Positions 9,391 through 16,671 of a stretch of 64,000 bases of DNA are shown piece after piece. Origin of the DNA: Duganella sp. 1411 (GTDB lineage Bacteria > Pseudomonadota > Gammaproteobacteria > Burkholderiales > Burkholderiaceae_D). The notes beneath the pieces are model-generated. The model saw nothing but the letters and a program-made list of their open reading frames with translations, made no database searches and was not told where the DNA came from. Made by a program: the position numbers and the translations under genes. The DNA lies in NCBI RefSeq assembly GCF_017833525.1, contig NZ_JAFICD010000002.1:248001-312000 (forward strand), written 5' to 3'. How positions within the stretch are numbered: the first letter of the stretch is position 1; each line of letters opens with the position of its first letter.

Positions 9391-10268
9391 TTGACGCCGG
9401 TCCCGGCGACCGAGGCGACGAACTGCCGCTGGAACGCCAGGAACACCGCGAGCACGGGTAAAGTGATCACCGATGCGTAGGCCATGATCTGCCCCCACGA
9501 ATTGGTGCGTCCGAAGAATTGCTGTATACCCGGCTGGACCGGCCGGAACGCCTCGCCCTGTATCACCATGATCGGCCACAGATACTGGTTCCAGGCGGAG
9601 ATGAACAGCACGATGGCGGCGGTGGCGATCACCGGTCCGCTGTTGGGCATGATGATCCTGGCGTACACGGTCCACGGGCCGGCGCCGTCCATCTTCGCCG
9701 CCTCGTCCAGCTCCGGCGGGATATCGCGGAAGAACTGGTAGAACAGGAACACGCAAAACGCGTTGGCCAGGAACGGTATCACCTGCACGTGCAGGCTGTT
9801 GAACCAGCCGGTGTGCATCACGAACTGGCCATGCTCGATGGCCGGCCAGGGCAGTTTGGCGACCAGCGACAGCAAAGGAATGGCGATCACCTCAAACGGC
9901 ACGATCACCATCGCCACCACCAGCGCCAGCACCACCTGGCGCCCGCGCCAGCGCATGCGCGCGATCGAAAACGCCAGCATGCTGTTGATGATGATGCCGC
10001 CGACCACGATCAGCGCCGCGATCAGCGTGGAGTTGAGCAGGAACGAAGGCAGGTCGCTCTTCTCGAACACCGCCTGGTAGTTCCGCATCGACCATGTGGC
10101 CGATGGCAGGTAGGCCGACCAGCTGTTCAAATCGGCGAAGATCGCGTTATCGTTTTTAAACGACGACACCACCATGAACAGCAGCGGGGCGACGAACACG
10201 ATGCCGATGGCGCCCATGGCGACCAGCAGCGCGGTGGCGCGCAAGGTTTTGCTTAGCTTCAGATTCAT
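9384..10268 (-). CDS. ABC sugar importer inner-membrane permease (MalG type)
   Basis: 294-residue permease with six predicted membrane segments, starting with a helix at about residues 14-34 (ALLVAMGAIGIVFVAPLLFM). The EAA-type coupling loop reads ELDEAAKMDGAGPWTVYARIIMP (about 190-212), the contact site for the ATPase. MalG-type C-terminal permeases of carbohydrate importers have this length. The open frame extends further upstream, but the ATG at 10268 is preferred because it overlaps the stop of the first permease as ATGA and opens a normal N-terminus. It works with the permease, binding protein and MalK-type ATPase of the same locus. Confidence 0.92.
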   Translation of the reverse strand: MNLKLSKTLRATALLVAMGAIGIVFVAPLLFMVVSSFKNDNAIFADLNSWSAYLPSATWSMRNYQAVFEKSDLPSFLLNSTLIAALIVVGGIIINSMLAFSIARMRWRGRQVVLALVVAMVIVPFEVIAIPLLSLVAKLPWPAIEHGQFVMHTGWFNSLHVQVIPFLANAFCVFLFYQFFRDIPPELDEAAKMDGAGPWTVYARIIMPNSGPVIATAAIVLFISAWNQYLWPIMVIQGEAFRPVQPGIQQFFGRTNSWGQIMAYASVITLPVLAVFLAFQRQFVASVAGTGVKG

Positions 10269-11335
10269 TTCGCGTCTCCCTTCGACACCAGCATCCGCTG
10301 CAGCGCCGACAGCGCCAGCACGATGACAAAAAACACCAGCGTGATCGTCGAACCGTAGCCGACGTCCTGCTCCTTGAAGCCGCTGCGCACCGCGTGGTAC
10401 ACCACCGTGGTCGTCGAATCGAGCGGGCCTCCGGACGTCATCACATCGACCTGCGTGAACAGGCCGAACGCCAGCAAGGTGGTCGACACCAATACGAAGA
10501 TGATGGTGTTGCGCAGACCCGGCAAGGTCACGTGCACGAAGCGCTGCCACGCGTTGGCGCCCATCAGCGTGGCAGCCTCGTACAGTTCCGGCGAAATCGA
10601 CTGCAGGCCGGCGAGGAACACCAGCATCTGGAAGCCGGCGCCCTGCCAGGCCGACATCAGCGCGATGGCCGGCAACGCGTAGTGGCTGTCGCCCAGCCAG
10701 TCCGGCCCCGCGTTGGGATCGTGCAGCAGGCCGCGCAGCAGCTCATTGAGCATGCCGCGATCGGTGTTGAGCATGAACGCCCAGACGATCGACGCCACCA
10801 CCATCGAGGTCACCACCGGCGCGAAATAGACGGTGCGGAAAAACACCCGCCCACGGATCTTCTGATTGACCAGGATCGCCAGCCCGAGCGCCGCCCCGCA
10901 CTGCAGCGGCAGCACCAGCGCCGCGAACAAAAACGTGTTGATCAGCGACCGGTAGAACAAGGGATCGGTGGCCGCCAGCACGATGCGCGACTGCCCCACA
11001 TCGATATGAAACGCCTCGCGATAGCCCTCCAGCTCCGGCCTGGCCTTGCGCACCTGGCGCCAGGTCGGATAACGCACGCCCTCTTCGTCGCGCACGACGG
11101 CGCCCTGCGCGTCGCGCACCGGATCGATGACGGCGACGTTCAACGCCAGCAGGCGCCGGTAATTTTCCAGGCCGATGTAGCGGGTCGGCTCCGGCGACAT
11201 CAGCCGATGATTCGTCAGCGTGGCGCCGGCGGCCAGCAGCATCGGCAGCACGACGAACAGCACAAACAGCAGCAGCGCCGGCGCGGCGAACGCCGCTACC
11301 GCGAACGGATTTTCCCGCCCAAGCGTGGTTTTCAT
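10265..11335 (-). CDS. ABC sugar importer inner-membrane permease (MalF type)
   Basis: 356-residue membrane permease, first of the pair. Seen: an N-terminal membrane helix (residues 16-38), a periplasmic insert of about 90 residues between helix 1 and helix 2 (containing EGVRYPTWRQVRKARPELEGY), and a coupling loop ELYEAATLMGANAWQRFVHVTLP. The insert is somewhat larger than in minimal sugar permeases. The start at 11335 overlaps the binding-protein stop by ATGA; the stop overlaps the next permease by ATGA, indicating translational coupling along the operon. Confidence 0.92.
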   Translation of the reverse strand: MKTTLGRENPFAVAAFAAPALLLFVLFVVLPMLLAAGATLTNHRLMSPEPTRYIGLENYRRLLALNVAVIDPVRDAQGAVVRDEEGVRYPTWRQVRKARPELEGYREAFHIDVGQSRIVLAATDPLFYRSLINTFLFAALVLPLQCGAALGLAILVNQKIRGRVFFRTVYFAPVVTSMVVASIVWAFMLNTDRGMLNELLRGLLHDPNAGPDWLGDSHYALPAIALMSAWQGAGFQMLVFLAGLQSISPELYEAATLMGANAWQRFVHVTLPGLRNTIIFVLVSTTLLAFGLFTQVDVMTSGGPLDSTTTVVYHAVRSGFKEQDVGYGSTITLVFFVIVLALSALQRMLVSKGDAK

Positions 11336-12618
11336 GAACCGCCCCCCGTTTTGCGCGCGGCCAGGCTGTAACCGTAGCCGTTGTTGCGCGAGATATTGTG
11401 TTCCATCGCCTCCACCGCCTCGTCGAACGCCTCGCCGGCATCCTTGCCGCTGCGGATATCGGCCATCGCCTTCTCGAACGCCGACGACATCGCCGGATAC
11501 GCCGGGCTGGCCGGACGCGACACCGCATAGCGTTTGGCGAACTCGAAGTAGATCCGCCAGTCGCCGCCCGGCCGATAATGTTCGGTCAGCGCCGCGCCCT
11601 CCGCGCTCACCGGCACCAACCCGGTTTCGCGCGATGCCGCGGCGATTTCCGCCGGCGAGATCAGGTGCGCCAGGAACGCCGCCGCGCCTTCGGGCTGCCG
11701 GCAGTTGCGCGTGATGCCCCACTGCCAGGACGCCGCGCCGATCTTTGGGCCATGGCCGAAATCGGGCGGCGGCATCACCACCAGATCGTCGCCGAATTGT
11801 TCGCTGTACTCGCGCGCCTTCCACGAACCCGTGTAATGGAACAGCGAGCGTCCCTGCTCGAACGCCTTGTCGTCGGCCGGAATGCGCTCGACCAGCTTGT
11901 CCTTGAACAGCCGGCCGTAATAGCGGCCGACGGCGATCGCCGCGTCGCTATTGAGCACACCGTCGACGCGCACATAACCGTCGCGGTCTATCAGGTCGGT
12001 GCCGGCGCTTTGCAGCCACGGCGAGAACGCGTAGCTGTACCACTCGCCCTTGAACCTGCCGTTCAAATCCAGCGGGAAGCGATAGCGGCCGCTCTTCTTC
12101 ACCTTCGCCAGCGCGTCGTGGAACTCGGCCGCCGTGTAGGGCCGCTCCATGGTTGCCACGCGCACGCCCAGGGCGTCCAGGCGCGAGCGGCGCGAGAACA
12201 GCGCCAGCGCCACATCGAACTGGCCCACGCTGTACAGCTGGCCCTTGTAGGTTCCGCGTCCGCCTTCCAGCAGGCCGGCCACGGCGTCGACCGGCAGCAG
12301 CGCGTCGAGCGCGCGCACATGGCCGGCCCAGGCGAAGTTCGGCACGGTCGGCTGGTCCATCGCGATGATGCACGGCAGTTGCCCGACCAGCGAGGCGGCG
12401 GTGATCGACTCCGTGTACGAGCCTTGCGGAATCGCCTCGACCACCACCTTCCATTGCCCCTGCGAGCGGTTGAAGCGCTCGACGGCGGCCCTGCCGGCGG
12501 CCATTTCGACGTCGCCGGTGTCGTGGCGCCATAGTTTGATGGTCACCGGCGCGGCCAGCACCGGCAACGCGGCCGCCGACAACTGCGCGGCCACCAGCAC
12601 GGACAGCGCGCGCCTCAT
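11332..12618 (-). CDS. ABC sugar importer extracellular solute-binding protein
   Basis: 428-residue family 1 solute-binding protein with a signal peptide (residues 1-22, ending PVLAAP). Typical features: TIKLWRHDTGDVEMAAG near the N-terminus, WKVVVEAIPQGSYTESI, and a late AAAFLAHLISPAEIAAASRETGLVPVS block. It captures the sugar in the periplasm for the two permeases. The upstream-extended frame has no signal; the ATG at 12618 overlaps the LacI gene stop by ATGA and gives a proper signal peptide. No lipobox Cys is seen, so it is probably a soluble periplasmic protein. Confidence 0.92.
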   Translation of the reverse strand: MRRALSVLVAAQLSAAALPVLAAPVTIKLWRHDTGDVEMAAGRAAVERFNRSQGQWKVVVEAIPQGSYTESITAASLVGQLPCIIAMDQPTVPNFAWAGHVRALDALLPVDAVAGLLEGGRGTYKGQLYSVGQFDVALALFSRRSRLDALGVRVATMERPYTAAEFHDALAKVKKSGRYRFPLDLNGRFKGEWYSYAFSPWLQSAGTDLIDRDGYVRVDGVLNSDAAIAVGRYYGRLFKDKLVERIPADDKAFEQGRSLFHYTGSWKAREYSEQFGDDLVVMPPPDFGHGPKIGAASWQWGITRNCRQPEGAAAFLAHLISPAEIAAASRETGLVPVSAEGAALTEHYRPGGDWRIYFEFAKRYAVSRPASPAYPAMSSAFEKAMADIRSGKDAGEAFDEAVEAMEHNISRNNGYGYSLAARKTGGGS

Positions 12619-13679
12619 CGCTTGGCCGCCTTCATCGCCTTCATTGCCTGTATCGCCTTGACCGCGCTGGCCGACGGCGCGCCGACGGTGCCGCGCAGGA
12701 CGGGCAGGCACGGCACGCGGACCGTGGCGGCAGGCTCGGACGCCCGCTCCAGCACATGGCGGCCGGACAGCTCGCCGATTTCGCGGTACGGCAGCGCGAC
12801 GGTGGTCAGGCCCGGGTCCAGCGCCTCGGAGATCAGCCGGAAATCGTCGAAGCCGACGATCGAAACGTCGGCCGGCACCCGCAAACCGCGGCGCTGCAGG
12901 ATGAAGATGACGCGCATGGCCATCTTGTCGTTACCGCACAAAATGGCGGTGGGCCGGTTGTCGCTGGCGAAGAGCCGGTCGACCGCCTCGGCCAAATGCG
13001 AGAATTCGTCGGCGGCCCCCGCCTCGGCGCCGTGGATCAGCCAATCGGGATTCGGGCTGACGCCGTGCTCGCGCATTGCGCGCTCGAAGCCGCGCAGGCG
13101 CAATCCGGTCGCCACCATGCCCGGGATCAGCTGCAGGAAGGCGATGTCGCGGTGCCCGGCCTGCAGCACGATTTGCGCGGCCGCGTAGCCGCCCCCCTCG
13201 TCGTCCGGGATCACCTGCGTGTAGCGGCCCGGCGCCTCGAAGCAGTTGGCCAGCGCGGTGGGCGTGCTGCCCAGCAGCGGCTCGACCATCACCTCGCGGT
13301 GGAACGGCGTGGCGAACAGGATCGCCTCGACCCGGCGCTCGCGCATGTCGGCCACCAGGCGGTCGGCGACGTCGGCATGGCCGCCGGTCTCGCCGATCAG
13401 CATGACCTTGCCCAGTTGCTCGCACACCAGCTGGATGCCCTTGATGATCTCGGAGGAATCGGGCGTCGTCGTCAGCTTCTCGGCGATGACGGCCACCAGC
13501 CCGGTCGGTCGGCCACGCAGCATGCGCGCGGCGGCCGACGGCGTGAATTCGAGGCTGCGCATGGCCTGCTCGATACGGGTGCGGGTCTTCTCCGACACCT
13601 CGGTCCCGCCGTTGAGTACGCGCGAGACGGTTTTGATGGACACACCGGCCCGCTCCGCCACATCGTGAATCGTTGCCAC
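12615..13679 (-). CDS. LacI-family transcriptional regulator of the fructan locus
   Basis: 354-residue regulator starting at GTG (13679). The start is chosen because an AAGGAG site lies about 4-9 bases upstream (13683-13688) and the helix-turn-helix begins at once: VATIHDVAERAGVSIKTVSRVLNGG, the LacI DNA-binding signature. The effector domain follows (LVAVIAEKLTTTPDSSEIIKGIQLV to the end). The gene is first in an operon whose next three genes overlap by ATGA, so the regulator is made together with the importer. A promoter and a copy of the 16-bp motif lie in front of it, indicating autoregulation. The effector is probably the imported sugar or its product; this is inferred. Confidence 0.92.
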   Translation of the reverse strand: MATIHDVAERAGVSIKTVSRVLNGGTEVSEKTRTRIEQAMRSLEFTPSAAARMLRGRPTGLVAVIAEKLTTTPDSSEIIKGIQLVCEQLGKVMLIGETGGHADVADRLVADMRERRVEAILFATPFHREVMVEPLLGSTPTALANCFEAPGRYTQVIPDDEGGGYAAAQIVLQAGHRDIAFLQLIPGMVATGLRLRGFERAMREHGVSPNPDWLIHGAEAGAADEFSHLAEAVDRLFASDNRPTAILCGNDKMAMRVIFILQRRGLRVPADVSIVGFDDFRLISEALDPGLTTVALPYREIGELSGRHVLERASEPAATVRVPCLPVLRGTVGAPSASAVKAIQAMKAMKAAKR

Positions 13680-13728
13680 ACAGTCTCCTTGAGTATTCCC
13701 CGCCGGACCATCGCTGTCTTCCGCAAAA

Positions 13729-13744
13729 TGTCCAACGTTGTCAT
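13729..13744. promoter_or_regulatory. Candidate LacI-family operator at the lacI promoter
   Basis: TGTCCAACGTTGTCAT on the plus strand, third copy of the motif. It sits just downstream of the predicted lacI -10 box, at about +5 to +20, a classic repression position. It also falls near the start of the divergent aldo/keto reductase gene, so it might affect both. Confidence 0.65.
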
Positions 13745-13755
13745 TTGTTTTGCAA

Positions 13756-13784
13756 ATGATATGGATTCCCTTCATTCCCGTCAA
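13756..13784 (-). promoter_or_regulatory. Sigma70-type promoter of the lacI-importer operon
   Basis: On the minus strand TTGACG (13784-13779), a 17-base spacer and TATCAT (13761-13756) make a near-consensus promoter reading into the lacI gene. Confidence 0.65.
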
Positions 13785-13894
13785 CAAAAATTATGAATAA
13801 AAATATCAGCGTCGCCTGTCGGGACTTAAGGAGGACAGACGGCATCTGGACTTCAACCTATACTGGTCCCCTCCATTCACCGTCAGGAGTCCCC

Positions 13895-14914
13895 ATGTCC
13901 ATCAAAAATTTGCTGCAGGGTAAGCTCGGCTTTGGCACGGCGCCGCTGGGCAACATGTTCCGCAACATCCCCGAAGAAGAAGCCCTGGCGACGGTCGATG
14001 CCGCCTGGGATCACGGCGTGCGCTACTTCGACGCCGCGCCGCTGTACGGCGCCGGGCTGGCCGAGATTCGCCTGGGCAACGCCCTGGCCAAGCGCAACCG
14101 CGACGACTACGTGCTCAGCACCAAGGTCGGGCGCGTGATCCTCGACGAGCTGGAAGAGCCGTCGCAGCGCGACATGGGCGAGAAAGGCGGACTGTTCGAG
14201 TTTGGCCTTCGCAACAAGATCGTCAACGACTACTCGGCCGACGCCACGCTGCGCTCGATCGAGGACAGCCTGAAGCGGCTGAAGACGGACCGGCTAGACA
14301 TCGTCTACGTCCACGACGTCGCGCAGGATTTTTATGGCGACGCCTGGTTGGCGCAGTATGAGATCGCCCGCACCGGTGCGTTTCGCGTGCTGGCGCGGCT
14401 GCGCGAGGAAGGCGTGATCAAGGGCTGGGGGCTGGGCGTCAACCGGGTCGAGCCGATCGAACTGGCGATGGAGCTGGACCAGGCGCGGCCGAACGTCTCG
14501 CTGCTGGCGGGCCGCTATACCCTGCTCGACCATGAGCGCTCGCTGCAGCGCCTGATGCCGCAGGCGGCGGCGCGCGATGTCGACATCGTCGTCGGCGGGC
14601 CCTACAGCTCGGGGATCCTGGCGGGCGGCACCCATTTCGAATACCAGAAGGCGCCGCCGGAGATCCTGGCCAAGGTCGAGCGATTGAAGGCGGTCGCGCA
14701 GCGGCACGGCGTCGGCATCAAGGCGGCGGCGTTGCAGTTTTCCCTGGCCAATCCGGCGGTGGCGGCGGTGATACCGGGCGCCAGCCGTCCGGAACGCATC
14801 GCCGAGGACCGGGCGGCGCTGGCCGAGGTGATCCCGGCGGCGTTCTGGCACGAGTTGCGCGAGCAGAAGCTGGTGGCGTGGAATGCGCCGTTGCCGGTGG
14901 ATTTCGCGGCGTAA
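13895..14914 (+). CDS. Aldo/keto reductase (D-threo-aldose 1-dehydrogenase-like)
   Basis: NAD(P)-dependent oxidoreductase of 339 residues. The catalytic tetrad of the superfamily is visible: Asp and Tyr in YFDAAPLYGAGLAE, Lys in LSTKVGR and His in IVYVHDVAQD. The protein resembles the D-threo-aldose/L-fucose dehydrogenase branch. The ATG at 13895 is used because CAGGAG lies just upstream; the longer frame starting at 13793 would run through the promoter region. It is transcribed divergently from the fructan operon and may share regulation through the motif at 13729-13744. Substrate unknown. Confidence 0.88.
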   Translation: MSIKNLLQGKLGFGTAPLGNMFRNIPEEEALATVDAAWDHGVRYFDAAPLYGAGLAEIRLGNALAKRNRDDYVLSTKVGRVILDELEEPSQRDMGEKGGLFEFGLRNKIVNDYSADATLRSIEDSLKRLKTDRLDIVYVHDVAQDFYGDAWLAQYEIARTGAFRVLARLREEGVIKGWGLGVNRVEPIELAMELDQARPNVSLLAGRYTLLDHERSLQRLMPQAAARDVDIVVGGPYSSGILAGGTHFEYQKAPPEILAKVERLKAVAQRHGVGIKAAALQFSLANPAVAAVIPGASRPERIAEDRAALAEVIPAAFWHELREQKLVAWNAPLPVDFAA

Positions 14915-14932
14915 ATCAGCGATCGGACGGGT

Positions 14933-15739
14933 TTAAAATAGCTCGTCCAACATCAGGTGAAATTGCAACTTCTGTTGATCGAGCTCGGCCACGCCGTATT
15001 GCTTCAGGAATCTGGCTTGAAGCGCAGGGCCGAATTCGCCGAGGCAGTTCCAAACGATGGCCAAGTCCTGGTAGCGGTCGGCAATGCCGACCCGCCCGGC
15101 ATCGATGCAACCGATGACGTCGCCATCGTGGATCAACAGATTATCGAGCGAAAAATCGCCATGCGTGACGACCGGATCGGGCGCGAGGGGCAGCAAGTTT
15201 TGCATCGCGTCCCAAACCTGTTCGGCGGTCCACCCTTCCCTGTCCTCGTCGAAATCGTCCTCATCGACCGAACCCGCATCGATGCGGGCCCGCGCGCCTA
15301 TGAGGCGGTGCGCGTGGTCGCTCATGAACGGACATTCGCGCACCGGGATCGCATGCAGTCTGCGCAGGAACAGCGCGAGCGCGTCCACCACGGCCGGCTG
15401 CAGGTCGGGACGCGCTGCCAACAGCTGATACGCGGTCTTCCCCGGTAGCGCCGTCATCAGTAACCACGCCTCGTCGGGCGTACGGGAGAAACCAACGACG
15501 GCGGGCACGGGTAAATATCCGGAGAGCCAACGCAGCCTTACCATTTCATTGGTGATGTCATCGGCGACGACACCTTTTCCATGCTTCAAAAACAAGTCGG
15601 GGGCGTCCTTCTTGCCGTGCAGCCGATACACGCCGCCGCCGGATTCGCCGACGATGCTGCGCGCCCAATCATATCCGTTCAACCCGGCGAAGATGCCGGC
15701 TGGCGTGGGCAAAGCCGCGCAAGCTTGTTCGCGATCCAT
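14933..15739 (-). CDS. APH(3')-like aminoglycoside phosphotransferase
   Basis: 268-residue kinase-fold enzyme with the full APH(3') motif set: phosphate-binding region around GESGGGVYRLHG, VVTHGDFSLDNLLI (catalytic loop HGDxxxxN), IGCIDAGRVGIADRYQDLAIVWN (metal-binding Asp and family hallmark), and the C-terminus LMLDELF, close to the LDEFF end of known APH(3') enzymes. Such enzymes transfer phosphate from ATP to the 3'-hydroxyl of kanamycin-type aminoglycosides. No mobile element is seen near it, so it looks like a chromosomal family member whose resistance effect needs testing. It converges with the aldo/keto reductase gene. Confidence 0.85.
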   Translation of the reverse strand: MDREQACAALPTPAGIFAGLNGYDWARSIVGESGGGVYRLHGKKDAPDLFLKHGKGVVADDITNEMVRLRWLSGYLPVPAVVGFSRTPDEAWLLMTALPGKTAYQLLAARPDLQPAVVDALALFLRRLHAIPVRECPFMSDHAHRLIGARARIDAGSVDEDDFDEDREGWTAEQVWDAMQNLLPLAPDPVVTHGDFSLDNLLIHDGDVIGCIDAGRVGIADRYQDLAIVWNCLGEFGPALQARFLKQYGVAELDQQKLQFHLMLDELF

Positions 15740-15836
15740 ATCCTGCTTTTCTCCATTTAATTGCGGGCGCGTCCAGTCGGCCTCGATCTACTCATCAGGC
15801 CGTGTATGAATGTTAGACTTGACCCCACCTGCGGAA

Positions 15837-16049
15837 TCACTGCTCCGCGTCAAATTTCTCTTTTATGAGCGGCAGGAAACGCTCGGCCACAAACCACCGG
15901 GTGAACCCGCAAGCCCCGCAGACAACGATGCGATATTTGGCGCCATGGAGGCTTCCAACAGGCAATAGCTCTCCGTTGGCACCAGGAACGACCTCCTTTG
16001 AAAAATGCTCGTTGCCACCACATTCTGTACACAGTCTTGCAGCTGCCAT
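15837..16049 (-). CDS. Small double-CxxC zinc-ribbon-like protein
   Basis: 70-residue protein with CTECGG near the N-terminus and CGACGF near residue 46, a zinc-ribbon arrangement, followed by a basic/amphipathic tail. Small proteins of this design are common hypothetical genes in Proteobacteria and may bind nucleic acid or zinc. The ATG at 16049 is followed at once by the first CxxC. Function unknown. Confidence 0.65.
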   Translation of the reverse strand: MAAARLCTECGGNEHFSKEVVPGANGELLPVGSLHGAKYRIVVCGACGFTRWFVAERFLPLIKEKFDAEQ

Positions 16050-16262
16050 TATTTATTTCCTTATTTATGGTTGCGGGCGATAGAGGTGACGTCCCCAATA
16101 AGCGCAGTGTACGGCGCAGCTTGTCGCAAAAGCAAGGGCGGAATTCACTGTCGCCGCCCGTCTCTGTAGAGTTTCGCCTACTTGCAAAGCGGTGTTGCGC
16201 TGACAAGCTGCCGTAGCAAGCGGGGTTAGCATTGTTCCCTCACTTAACTTTGGGGGACGGCA

Positions 16263-16493
16263 ATGAGCAAAGATAATCATCAGCAATCGGTTGGCGGCCA
16301 GGGAGCAACCGACGGCCTGAGCGGCAGCGACCATTCCGGCACCGAGGGCGCCGACAGCGGTCAGGGAGTCAATAAGGGCGTTGGGCCCGGCTCGCACGGT
16401 CACGACGGCCAGCCTTCAGGCCGCGTGGGCGGCGAGCACGGCGACGACCTGCGCGAGAAAAAAGACGTCAACAAAAACCAGCCGGCGCCTTGA
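16263..16493 (+). CDS. Small hydrophilic Gly/Asp/His-rich protein
   Basis: 76-residue protein, almost free of hydrophobic residues and rich in Gly, Asp, Ser, His and Gln, suggesting a disordered, highly soluble peptide. A GGGGGAC run precedes the ATG. No family recognised; such proteins sometimes resemble stress-related hydrophilins, which is only a compositional comparison. It is followed by a repeat element that separates it from the convergent beta-galactosidase gene. Confidence 0.5.
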   Translation: MSKDNHQQSVGGQGATDGLSGSDHSGTEGADSGQGVNKGVGPGSHGHDGQPSGRVGGEHGDDLREKKDVNKNQPAP

Positions 16494-16577
16494 CGGCGAC
16501 GGCCCGCTTGCGACCGGGCGGCGAGCGATCTTCGTGGGGCGGATCGAACGAGCGTTCTCCTGCCGGAGGACTTGAGA

Positions 16578-16650
16578 GGCGGAACGCCGTAATCCGCCAT
16601 GAGCCGCCGACGGCGCTTGGCGGATTACGCTTCGCTAATCCGCCCTACGT
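16578..16650. repeat. Dispersed intergenic repeat, copy 1 (hairpin, terminator-like)
   Basis: Contains a strong hairpin with stem GGCGGATTA/TAATCCGCC around a CGCTTCGC loop, preceded by a second GC-rich arm. The same unit occurs at 22093-22173. It lies between two convergent genes, so it could end transcription from both sides. Confidence 0.75.
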
Positions 16651-16671
16651 GGTTTACGTGGTTTAGGCGGC

